Source: Zygnema cylindricum (lineage: Eukaryota > Streptophyta > Zygnematophyceae > Zygnematales > Zygnemataceae). Taken from it: 64,000 bases of DNA. Location: assembly GCA_037447655.1 (NCBI GenBank), contig JBBHKE010000374.1, positions 83,455 to 147,454 of the forward strand. Reading direction: 5' to 3'. Position 1 is the stretch's first letter; each line of letters starts with the position of its first letter. This document shows positions 48,400 through 59,800 of this stretch, piece after piece. The position numbers and the translations under genes are program-made. The notes beneath the pieces were generated by a model that ran no database searches, had not been told where the DNA came from, and worked only from the letters and a program-made list of their open reading frames with translations.

Positions 48400-49679
48400 T
48401 TATGTTTCCCTATTATCTATGAAATTATCCTCATTAATTTTATCTTTCCCGTTTTCACTTATGGATCTTAGATCTGACTTTCTCATTTCTACTTCATACA
48501 CTTTACACTCCTCGACATCCTCAAGTACCTCCTCTCTCTTTACTTCCCTTATACCCCCAAAAGCACACTGTTGCTTTCGTGGAATTTCTGTGTGCTTTTC
48601 TCTCTTCCCCATACTACTAATCCGGAGAAGCTCTAAAATATCTTCATCCTCTTTCGCCTCTTCCCCTTCTTCCTCCTCATCCACATTCTAGCTTCTAAGT
48701 TTTTCCAAACAAGGGCATTCCTCCATATAATGACCCGGTTCCCTACAAAAGAAGCAAACCTTTTTCAAAGCTCCCCTTTATTTTCCTCTCCCTCTCTTTC
48801 CACCAAAGTTCCGATAAGGTTTACCTTTGTCTTTCTTCCTCTTATCACGCTTCCGCTCGTCACCGCCAGCTGTAAATGCATTCACCCTGTCACTTCCCTT
48901 ACGAAGCTCCAAAGTGCTTTCCCTCACAAGAATTATCCCCATGGTAAAGCTCGAAGTCCATGAGGAGCCATCCATTGCCTGCATACGACAAATGATGTTT
49001 TCGTACTCATCTGGGAGTTTCATCAGTAGTGTATTAATCTTCCTCTCCTCAAATTCTACATATCCCGCACTACCAAGCTCAACATATAGCGCAGCAATAT
49101 CATTGCAAAACGCTATCATCCTACCGCCTTTATAAACATAGGCATCTATTTCTTGGTTTACTAATTGCTACCTCTGAATAGTCTCACTCTTATAAATCTG
49201 ACTTAGTGCTTCCCATATATCTGAAGACTTCATTAAGTTTATAAGAGTGATAGCTATGGACTTAGACACGTTTCTAAGTATGAGATGCTTTGCCATAGTG
49301 TTTTTGTATTCCCATATTTTTATGTCATTTTCTTCAGTTTTAATCCCTACAAATGGAACCATAGTCAAGAGCTTAGCTCCCCTCACCATCGGTGTCCTTT
49401 TCCCTTCTCCCATTTTTCCCCATCCACGGAACGGTTTTTCCCTTCACCTTCCGTTGCATCTGAACTCCGGTTGATATTCTGGGCAGCCTCAGATGATTCT
49501 CCATAGTAAGCTCCTCCAAAGCCAGGTGGTGGACATCTCACTTGTCGCGAAACGATTCCCCATAAGCGCTTCTCGAAAAGCAATCCCTCCATAGTAAACT
49601 CCCAATAAGTGAAGTCTGTTCCATCGAACATAGGCACCCTAGATGGTGGGCCAATAAGGTGAAACTGTGAGACCTCCAT
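48400..49679 (-). pseudogene. Cop3 gag and linker, frameshifted
   Basis: Starts at the LTR-internal ATG 49679 (MEVSQFHLIGPPSRVPMFDG, then YWEFTMEGLLFEK). The frame breaks near 49383 and 49168 and continues to the gag core (49119-48778) and zinc knuckle CFFCREPGHYMEEC at about 48710-48760. An acidic frame follows at 48684-48400. It parallels Cop2 in extent, ending before the protease motif. Confidence 0.78.
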
Positions 49680-50819
49680 TGGCCCTCAGAGTAAGCAGAT
49701 CCAAAAGAAGCTAATCTAGATAGTGCCGACTCCAAGTTGATATAAACCCAAATGACTGACCCCTTGACAATCAAAACCCCATTACAGCTTCACCCCTGTG
49801 AAATAAGACTTTCTGTGTGTTCAGTTCCACCACAGAATGCAAAGTTAGAATATGAGATTTGGACACATTCACCCATATTCACTTTCCCTTAGAAATGCAG
49901 CCACCTTGGCAAGAAAAATCTTTGACCGACTACAGTCGTGTGTAGCTTAGACTACCGTGAGTCCTCAGCAAAAAGAATCACTGAAAATGGTCAAGTAAAT
50001 TGATAGATATGGCTGGCCAAAGTTTGCCTTTTATACAAGATGCTCAATGGGAGAGGCGGCTACCTACCCAAAATATTCTAAGTCCTATTCCCTCTCTAAC
50101 ACCCCTTCTAATGAAGTACGACGCCAATCACAAGACTGTAGCCTACAAAAAAGTACAGGCGCCGGTGTACTTTCTGTACGGCAGATGTACGACAGACCAT
50201 ACGGGTGACATCTGTCACATCCGAGCTTGGTGACTTACACTCCGGAAATCCCGCAACAAAGTACGATGTCGCTACGTGTCATCAAGAGTGGCGGCGTCCG
50301 AAAACGCGAAGGCGGCCTTTCCAGAATCTCGGCTTTCACCACGGTTGTCGATTTCTCATCGTATTTTTATCCGGACCGTCGAAACAAATGTCCGTAACAT
50401 TTGTTTCATGCGGCATAAAACGTACAGCGGGTTCTATGCCAAAGATTCCGTCCTAGTAGTTAAATGGAATCTTTGCCCTGTATTTATTTAAATACCTATC
50501 GTACCCTATATGTCCTAGCACTGATCCTAGTCTACAGGATAAAGCTGTCACCTACAGGTCAATCTACAGGTCAATCTAACAGACGTTAGGTACCAAGATC
50601 AAATCCCAGAGCCGGCAATCATTTTGGTACAGACTAAGTAGTAGACTGTTTTCTGTCACCTTAGACAGCATAGGCAGCCATGGTTCTAGCTCTCTCTCCA
50701 GTCTTCTGTGACTACAACAAGTATGGGGACGGGAGAGTGGAGCGAGAAGTAGACTGCCTTTACTTTATTACTTCCTTTTATTTTCCAATTAAGACCTAGA
50801 AAATATATAACTTTCAACA

Positions 50820-51660
50820 CCACTGTTGACTAAGCACTAGTAACATTTAATGTACGCTCCTCTATTTGTAAATATATGAAAACAAGGTTTTGTAGTTTAG
50901 CCAATTAAAAAATAGTGTCGCACTATTCAGTTTTTTGAAATGGAAAAATTTGGTTTTGGAAGTACTCTTAGAATAGTAAAGTACAATTTTCGTACTTTGT
51001 CGTAGCATAGAATAATACTGTAGTACAGTCACTTAAATTAGTGTGATCAGTAGATACTCTCTGTGAGTATATAGTTCAAGACACACATATTGTAATTATC
51101 CAAGTCTTGGGATATTAATCATCTAAGGTAGTTTTTTGTGAATCTGTAGAGTGAATATCTTATGGTTGACTGAATCAATTAAGATGAAACTTTAAGGACT
51201 GGTTCTACATTGTGTTAGCTATTGTTATGTAGAATTTGAGTCTTTTTATATCACTGAGTTGCATTCTGTTACATCTTGAAGTTAGTTGTTGAGTAGTGTG
51301 CTTGATAGCTTATGTTTTAGATGTCTACTTCCACTACTACTGCTGCTAGCTCTCCTCCTGCTAATGTGGTTGTAGAACAACATTGGGTCCAACGAATGAT
51401 ATTTTAGTTCAGCTTAAATGAGGTAGTATTGGTGCTTACTTAAGTTTCGTTTTACGTTACATGTTGTTATGATGATCAAACATCATCTTGATCGTTCCTA
51501 TAAGGGCTCACTAAGGGGCTCAAATATTCCTCCAACGTCCTCTACTCTTTTTGTAGATACGATTGTGTATTACATGATATGGGAATAAATTGATGTGTTT
51601 ATTTACCTATGGAAAACCTATTTCCAAAACAAGTGAATCGAAATTAGTCGTTAATCTACA
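50820..51660 (+). other. Possible 5' end of another copia-like element
   Basis: TGTTGACTAAGCACTAG at 50824 could be an LTR start. ATG at 51321 opens a 28-codon Ser/Thr-rich frame (MSTSTTTAASSPPANVVVEQ). The following bases would read VQL..GS..GA..SFVLRYML, like the LNGSNYxxWKFR stretch at gag N-termini, but with stops. This is weak evidence. Confidence 0.35.
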
Positions 51661-51669
51661 GGTTGTGAC

Positions 51670-51910
51670 TTAAGCCACCATGGATACATTGTGATGTTTA
51701 TCGGTAGCCTCTTGCCGATAACCGATACATACGTTTTTTCGACTTGCCCATAAACGATATATTGGTTCGATAAATCTGTAAGTGAATTATTGGGATAAGT
51801 TAGCGAAAAATATCGGGCCTATAATTATTGACGACAACTCTGTACTTTGGTACGGATTGGAGTGTGAAAAATATCTCAAAAGCTCCCTCCCCTCTCCCCC
51901 GCCCCCCGCG
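51670..51910. mobile_element. hAT-3-like fragment
   Basis: TTTATCGGTAGCCTCTTGCCGATAACCGATACATACG matches the start of the 16629-17099 element, ending in a C-rich stretch. No TSD. Confidence 0.45.
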
Positions 51911-51944
51911 TCACTATAACTCGTACTCACCTCGTACCTTATGT

Positions 51945-52394
51945 CAGAGGTCCCAAAGTCAACATTTTAGATAACCGAAACCGACCTTTTTTTTATTTTT
52001 AAATCTGAGTACTCGACGCTCGACCGTGTTATGTCAAGCTCCAAAATTGTTAACCGTTACCCGAAACGCGTTTACGAAAATAAAAGTTAACCGAAACTCG
52101 ATTTTTTGCGACTACCCGTACCCGAATAATTACAAATGTTTTGGTACATTCCCTTAAACCTTCCACCATACCAAGACTACAAAGTACAATAACGTTCAAT
52201 AGTAGAGACAGTACAACACTTTCAATTTTTTTTTCGTTTTTTCGTTACCCGACCCTAACCGATTTTTTTTTATGTGAATCAACCGCCCGAATTAGCCCGC
52301 CCCCACAAATTTGGCACCCGAATCTGTTCCGGATCGGACACAGGCGGTCGGTTAACGGTCGGTTACGGTTTCAGTTAACCGTTTCCAACCTATG
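51945..52394 (-). mobile_element. hAT-like non-autonomous element (hAT-2), perfect TSD
   Basis: Starts CAGAGGTCCCAAAGTC and ends CGTTTCCAACCTATG. Both flanks carry CCTTATGT (51937-51944 and 52395-52402). 450 bp, reverse of the copies at 352-657 and 53639-54200. Confidence 0.87.
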
Positions 52395-52449
52395 CCTTAT
52401 GTCCGTACCTTATTTCCCTACATTTTACAAACCCCCACGCAAACTGATG

Positions 52450-53588
52450 TGTTGATATTTGAGTATTTTCTAGGTCTGTATTAGGATAGAAAAGAGCAGA
52501 GGCGGTCTGCCTCTAACTCCCCTCTCCAAGCCCCCACACTTGTCGTAGTCACTGAAGGCTGGATAAGGAGCTAGAGCCATGGCTGGCTAAGCTCACTAGA
52601 GAAGACAAGGGGTGAATTAGGTAGATTTACCAAAAGAAACTTGACGGACCTTGGAATTGATCTTGGTATCTACCGTCCGTCAAGTCACCCGTAGCCGGTA
52701 GCTATATCTTGTAGTCTATGATCAGTGTTAGGACATATAGGGTATGATAGGTATTTGAATAGATACATGGCAAAGATTCCATTTAACTGCTAAGACGGAA
52801 TCTTTGGCATAGAACCCACTGTACCTTTTATGCCGCACGAAACAAATATTACAGACATTTGTTTTGACGGTCCGGATAAAAAGGCGATGTGAAATCAACA
52901 TCTGTGATGCAAGCCGGGATTTCGGAATGGCCGCCATGGCGTTTTCGGGCGCCGCCGCTCCGGATGACACGTGGCGACATCGTACGAGGTTGCGGAATTT
53001 CCGGAGCGCAAGACAACAAGCTCGGATGTGACAGATGTCACCTGTATGGCCTGTCGTACAGCTGCCGTACAGAAAGTACACCGGCGCTATTACTTTTCTG
53101 TACGGTATAGTCTTCTGATAAGCGCCGTACTTCAGTAGAAGGGGTTTTAGAGAGGGAATAGGACTTAGTATATTTTTGGGTAGGTAGCCGCCTCTCCTAG
53201 AAAGCATCTTGTATAAATGGCAAACTTTGGCCAGCCATAACTATCAACTCAGTTGACCATTTTTCAGTGATTCTTTTTGTTGCGGACTCAGGGGAGTCCA
53301 AGCTACACAAGGGTGTAGTCGGTCAGAGTTTTTGTTTGCCTGGGTGGTTGCATTTCTAAGGGAAAGTCAAAGTGGGTGAATGTATCCGAATCACATATTC
53401 TAACTTTGCATTCTGTGGTGGAACTGAGCACACAAAAAGTCTTATTTCACTGGGGTGAAGCTGTAATGGGGCTTTGATTGTCAAGGGGTCAATCATTTGG
53501 GTTTATATAAACTTGGAGTTGGCACTATCTAGATTAGCTTCTTTTTGATCTGCAAATTCTGTGTGGCAATGGAGCCTATATAATTTCT
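52450..53588 (+). mobile_element. Solo copia LTR (sLTR-B)
   Basis: TGTTGATATTTGAGTATTTTC at the start, then the family order: tRNA-like antisense block (about 52640-52735), GACACGTGGCG near 52967, TATAAATGG near 53212, and the ATG at 53569-53571, 20 nt from the end at 53588. No internal region and no clear TSD. Confidence 0.8.
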
Positions 53589-53638
53589 GTATTGTTGATA
53601 TTTTTTGTTGGTTCCCGAGCGGTATAAGGACCTCTCAA

Positions 53639-54200
53639 CAGAGGTCACAAATGGTTAACCGAAACCGTGACCGACCATTAACCGACCGCCCGCGCCAGAT
53701 TCGGAACGGATTTGGTCGCTAAATTTTGGGGGGCGGGCGGTCGCGGTCTGTTGATTCACCAGAAAAAAAAAATTCGGTTACGGTAGGATTAGCAAAAAAC
53801 GAAAAAAAATGAGAACTCTGTATTGTCCATACAATCCAACATTATTAAACTTCGTACTCTTTGGTATTGTGGAAGCACGTGACATCATGATTAGCGCCGC
53901 AAATCTGACACGGTAGTAACACTTCATTTCACATATCTTAGGGAACGCGATAAATCGTAATTATTGGCTTATTTATACGTCGTGAAAAACTAAGATTTTA
54001 TGTTGTACTTTTCCGTTACGGGCGAGTACGGTTAGTCGCGAGAAATCGAGTTTTGGTTAACATCTATTTTCGTAAACGCCGGTCGGTTAACGGTTAACAA
54101 TTTTGGAGCGTTACATAACCCGGTCGGGCGTCGGTTACTCAGATTTTGAAAAAAAAAACGGTCGGTTTCGGTTATGTAAAATTTTGATTTGCGACCTTTG
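53639..54200 (+). mobile_element. hAT-like non-autonomous element (hAT-2), complete
   Basis: Starts CAGAGGTCACAAATGG and ends TTTGCGACCTTTG. The TSD is CCTCTCAA (53631-53638) / CCCCTCAA (54201-54208), 7 of 8. The sides beyond it contain hAT-3-like words (CGATCGCC..ATATCGG..GATACACAACGC), so it probably landed in an older hAT-3 copy. Confidence 0.85.
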
Positions 54201-54289
54201 CCCCTCAACGTTCGATCGCCTATAATATCGGTTGTAGGATTTATCACGATACGCGTTTCCTTGATACACAACGCTTCACATACATGATT

Positions 54290-56030
54290 AAATTTGGTTA
54301 TGAACTTTAAAGTACGACGGTTGACCGCATTAGAAAAACGGCAAGATAATGTTTCGTAATCATTTTGTTTTTAAACCTAAACAAGTTGCTTGTCCAAAAT
54401 GGCAAAATTCTCACTATATAAGAAATACATTTAATTGGTCCCAATCACAATGTAATTTTAAACCTTCCTAACTGTTTATTACATAATTTGCGGATCAGAA
54501 TTGTCCACGCTAAGATACGTGGCTGGTAATCCTAGGATGGACGGGTTATCAACACTATTCACTTTGCCACCTGAATTTTTTAGTTACGGACACGCTGTTC
54601 CTTACATTTAGCTCCTAGTTAAAGGGAGCATGCTCGTGTTCAAATGTGGATGACGTGGACGTACCACGACCGCTTATTGACCGCATTGACCGAAGTAACG
54701 TAACGAATTTGAGGTCTTTAACTGTTCCGGGAAGGCGGGACTTAATTGCATCCAGGCAGTACATAAAATTTTTGACACGGATGCAATAATGTGCATTTGT
54801 GGCGTTGAACGGTGGAGATTGTCCGATCTCGTGGAAAAAATATATGCATGATTCTCCGCTTTCACCTATTCGATCCTCACAAATGGCTCAATGAGCTGCT
54901 CCTAAAGCGCCGGCACTTGTTTACCTCTCCATATCCGCCGGAGAAGCGTCGCCGGCCGGCCACAGTCTTAAAATCGAGAATGCCACATGGCTAGCTAACA
55001 CTGGCTAGATTCAGTCGCCGGATCAGGCAGTGCCATCGCTTGCAAATTTTCGCCCAAAAAGCGCGGCTTTCTTTCTGCCCGCTATTCTTTTCAGAAGCCA
55101 TTTTTTCTGAGGAAACGCCACGTGTCCAGAAAAGGTACGGTGCTAGGGTTACGGTAAAAAGTATTTTTTGTGAGCAGTCCCCATTGCTTCAGTTCCACAA
55201 AAATTCCTCCTTTCCGTACGAAATTAATGCTGCGATCGGTAGGTAAGCGGACATAATGTTTCCACGTCATCAAAAACTCCTGCCGGAATTTCATAAACAT
55301 TTTTAAATCGGCCTATTATGCCAGCAAATACTAACGTTTTGTAGTGTACCTGAACATTTTAGGCGATTCTAAACCGTTCAGAAATGCATTACAAGGGGGT
55401 CAAGTAAATTTCCAACGGTCCGATTTGCACGAACATTTATGAAGACATTCAGTACGCTCGGCTTGAAGGACGCGTGATTCTTGATTCAAGATTCTGTAAA
55501 TATCTTTCAAGATTCCCTATCTTGAAAACGTATGTACGGTCATTCTTGACGTACGGCAATTCTTGACGTACGGCAATTCTTGACGTACAACAACTTTTGA
55601 CGTACGCTTATTTTTGACGGATTGAATTGATTGCGGCGGCGCTCCCGTGGCAGGGGACCACTACGAACGACGTGGCTGGAAGGTTCGGTTCAGGTTCAGT
55701 TATGGATTGAGTTTAAAAAATAAAACCGGACCAGAGTACGCTTCGCTTCGCTGCGAACCTTTTAAATCCGTACGATCGTGAACCGTTGCGATCGGCCGTC
55801 AATTTTTATCCATGAAAGTATGAGACCTTAGTACGGAAATACGTTCGGTTGCGTCCAAATTCGTACCTACTCCCGGTTTGGATTTTTTCAAACGATAAAT
55901 ACTTGCCTGCGTCTGCTCATTTACATTCGTTTATCTTTTCTTCTTTTGGAGGGAAATTTGTGGTCTTCTCTGAGCTTTAATTTTTCCTAGACTTCCTTTG
56001 TTGCAAAATCCATTTTTTTGTACTTTTCAA
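54290..56030. other. Intergenic region upstream of eEF3
   Basis: Short direct repeats TTGACGTACGGCAATTC occur at 55543-55595. An A-T box GATAAATAC near 55893 could serve transcription of eEF3. No other gene is supported. Confidence 0.4.
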
Positions 56031-56099
56031 GTTTTTCTTTTTTTTTCTGCACAGCGGCCTTCCTTGTAAGGGAGTGTCCGTACAAGTTTTTTCAACAAG

Positions 56100-56581
56100 G
56101 TAAAGTTTTTTCAATTCTTAGATTTTAGATTTTAGAAATTTAAAGATTAGAGGTTAAATTAGAGATTATAGGTTTTTTTTATTGCATATAGGTGTTTTTT
56201 TTCTCAATTTTTTGTCATTCCCGGTGTTTGTTTATTTTTGCTTTTTTTTTTTAATCCTTTTTGCTGACTTTTGTAATCATCTTGATTTTTGAGCGACTGT
56301 TTTGACCTTTTTTTTTATTTATTTTTTAATTCTTGTGACTATTTCAATTTTAGAATAAATTTCAAGTCCGTGCTTTCTAGGAAAAAGTTTCCTATCCCAA
56401 ACTTTTTTATTTTCTTTTCGATTCTCTGATGTACTATTATTATTATGATTTTGTTTTATTTTCATTTACTGCAAAAATGAAAATCTGGATATAAGAAACA
56501 AAACGAAATAAAAAGAAATAGAGATCAGATGCATCTTTATCAACCTGTCCCAATTTGCGCCCATCAGTTTTTTCATTGATT

Positions 56582-56612
<31 letters not shown>

Positions 56613-56804
56613 CAGTTTTGATCAATCATGACCATCATTCAAAATTTTGAATAAGAACTTTTCCCTTCTCTGGTAACTGCAAAAAAAAATGGCAAGAATT
56701 TTTTTGGGTGACCCAAAAAAGTTAAGAAAAATCCACTTAAAAAAAACCACCTTAACCCCTAGAAAACAAAACTACCCTTAACCTTTTTTTTGTCGTATCT
56801 GCAG
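56100..56804 (+). other. Putative 5' UTR intron of eEF3
   Basis: TTCAACAAG|GTAAAG at 56100 and TTTTTTTGTCGTATCTGCAG|ATG at 56804 make a good donor and acceptor directly before the start codon. A 30-bp A run lies at about 56583-56612. The intron is inferred from splice signals only. Confidence 0.6.
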
Positions 56805-59800
56805 ATGGCTCCAAAGAAGGCTGCCACAGCACCAAAGAAAGCGGAAGAAATTTCCTTCCCTGCCCCAACAGAAACAGAAGAGTCCAAAAAAATCCTCCCT
56901 CTCTGGGAGAAGCTGATCTCCTCAGATTCGCCAGAATCTCGTATTTTGTCCGCATCTGAAATATCCTCCGTAATAAAAAAAGAAGGTCCCCAATCCTTAA
57001 AAAAATATCTCCTCCCTGACCGCATTAATTATGCCGCCTCAGATAAGACAAATCCTTCCTCCCGAGAATCCGCCATGGCTCTCCTCTCCTCCCTCCTCCA
57101 AACCCTCGGTCGCCCCGCCGAACCATTCCTCCTGCCCCTCTTCCCCACCGTTTTATCCCTCCATTCGGACAAATTCGGATCCGTACGAATTTCTGCCGAA
57201 AACTCGGGCTGAATTTTTTGCTCCTCCCTCTGCCCCTATGCCTCCAAACAACTCCTGCCCCCCATTTTCCAAGCCATGGGAGACCGCAAAAACTGGAAAA
57301 CCGCAGAAGCTTCCTTGAAGCTTCTCGGAGTCCTCGCCCACTCCGCCCCGCGACAGCTGTCACTCTGTCTTCCGGATATTGTGCCGAAGGTTTCGGAGAG
57401 TATGAGCGACTCCAAGGAAGAAGTACGGAAAGCCGCTTTTGAGGCCATGACGGAGGCTTGTACGGCAATTGGGAATAGGGATATAGAGGCATTTATACCC
57501 GCGTTGGTGAGCTGTATTGCCAGGCCGCAGGAGGTACCGGAGTGTGTGCATAAGTTATCGGCGACAACTTTCGTGCAACAGGTGGGAGGGGGTGTTTCTG
57601 TTCTTTCTCTCTTTTCTCTTTTTCTTTCTCTGCGTCTGTCTCTCTGTCTCTGTGTCTCTTTCTCTCTTTTTCTTTCTATCTCTCCCTCTGTTTCTCTTTC
57701 TGTCTCTTTCTCTTTCTGTCTCTCCCTCCCTCTGTATCTCTCCCTCTCTCTGTGTATCTCTCACTCTGTCTCTCTCTCTCCCTCTCTGTCTCTGTCTCTC
57801 TTTCCCTCTCTTTCCCTCTTACCCACAGGTCAATTCCGCGACTCTCGCCCTCATGGTCCCTTTACTCCAAAGGGGTTTAAAAGAGAGATCTCCCGCAATT
57901 AAGCGAAAAACCGCCGTTATTATTGAAAATATGTCCAAACTAATTGACGATCCTCTCGACGCCGCTCCCTTTTTACCCAAACTTTTGCCCGGATTGGAGT
58001 TAGTGAGTAGGGAGGCTGCCGATCCCGAGATTCGAACTGTGGCGGGAAAAGCTTTTAAGATATTGGAGCAGGTGGGAGGGGAGGCGGAGGTGATGAAGGG
58101 GAACCAGCTACGAGGAGAGGAATTGGTGAGTTTTTTGGGGTTTTTGGAGGGGAAGTATCCTTTATCGAATTCAATTTTCAGTGTTATCCATTCTGAAGGG
58201 TCAAATTACATTCGTATTTATGAAATTAATTAAAATTGATCAATTAAAATCAAATAAAAAGAAATAAAGTGAGAATTAACATCTCTCTCCGTATCCCGCT
58301 CTTTGGGCTACTTCTGTTTCTCCTTTTTCCAGAAAAAGATGATTGTATTCATTTCAAAGGTCGAACTGTATTTATGAAATTTATTGAAATTAATAAATTA
58401 GAATCAACTAAAATCAATAAACTGGAAATTAGCATCTAACACTGCCTGTTTTTCTGGCTACTTCTGGTTCTGTTTCTTCCAGAGAAAGGTGGTTTTATCC
58501 ATTTTAAAGGATGTGGTGGCGTCCAATGCTTCCGTTGAGATTACGCCAGCTGTCGAAATTTCATTCGATTACATTTCTACGATGATTGCGGAGCTTATCA
58601 CTTTTAAACAATTTGAGCCTGAGGATTGGAATGCGTGCGTAAAATCTTCCCTTATACCTTTTGTTTCCGAAGAAGATGCCGATATTATTATTTCAAAGTT
58701 TCTCGAAAGATGTGTTGCCGATTACGAGTCTCGAAAAGTAAAAGTTGTCGAAGACGAGGATGCTTCGGAGCCTGATCTATGTAATGTCGAATTCAGTTTA
58801 GCGTACGGAGGAAAAATTTTGTTAAACAACGCCAATTTGTGGTTGAAAAGAGGGAGACGGTATGGATTATGTGGACCGAATGGATGCGGAAAATCGACTC
58901 TTATGAGAGCAATAGCAAATGGGCAGTTGGAGGGATTTCCTGCTCCGGACGAGTTAAGAACTGTATATGTGGAACATGATTTAGACGCTTCTGTCGCGGA
59001 AATGGCAGTCGTCGAATTGATTTTAAACGAACCGAGCTTGTCAGGAATTGAAAAATCTCATGTCGAAACTGTACTTTCGAGTGTCGGTTTTACGGAAGAA
59101 ATGCAATTGGGAGCTGTCGCTTCGCTTTCCGGAGGATGGAAAATGAAATTAGCTCTTGCCCGAGCCATTTTAATGAAAGCCGATATTTTATTACTCGATG
59201 AACCGACGAATCATTTGGACGTTAAAAATGTCGCTTGGTTGGTTAATTATTTGACGACTTTGAAGGGAGTTTCTGCGATGATTGTTTCCCATGACTCCGG
59301 GTTTTTAGATAACGTTTGTACAGATATTATCCATTACGAAAATAGGAAGTTGAAACAATACAGGGGAAATTTGTCGAAGTTTGTGGAGCAAAAACCGGAG
59401 GCTCGAGTTTATTATGAGTTGTCAGAGGCGTCGGTCAAGTTCAAATTTCCAGAGCCTGGATATTTGGAGGGAATTAAGACCAAGGATAAGGCCCTATTGA
59501 AGGTACAAACTTAAAAAAAAAAAAAAATCTTATCCTTTTTTTGAGATTTTTTTTTGGTGTTTTGTAGCAAATGGGTATTTTATTAAAGAAGTGGGTGTTT
59601 CATTTTAGCGAATGGGTATTCTATTTTAGCAGGTGGGTATTTTTTTAAAAGTGAGTATTTTATTAAATAAACTGGCTGTTTTTTGTGAAAAAGTAGCTGT
59701 TTGATTTCAGCTAGTGGGTATATTTATTTTAGATGTAAAAAATAGATGCGTTATTTTTTTTTCCCTCTGTCTAAGCGTTTTTTGTTTCTTTTTAATTATT

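Larger units (their letters stand above)
46594..50819 (-). mobile_element. Cop3: gag-only copia element with near-equal LTRs
   Basis: 3' LTR 46594-47754 (1161 bp), internal region 47755-49659, 5' LTR 49660-50819 (1160 bp). The LTRs are alike in length and, by eye, differ about once per 15-20 bases in their first 400 bp, so this is a fairly recent insertion. Internal content parallels Cop2: gag, acidic linker, ribonuclease H relic, TAGAAAATAAGGGGAG tract. TATAAAAGG is at 46961-46970 and 50027-50036, with GACACGTGGC near 47203 (one mismatch at 50271-50280). No clean TSD was seen (CCGAC left, CCACT right). Confidence 0.87.

Noticed and set aside
57210-57212. Selenocysteine at the eEF3 TGA
   Set aside because: eEF3 is not a known selenoprotein and I could not identify a SECIS-like element. 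Mutation or read error is simpler.
57183-57273. A 91-nt intron that would remove the eEF3 TGA
   Set aside because: Its length is not a multiple of three and it would delete conserved HEAT helices. The sequence on both sides of the TGA reads as coding.
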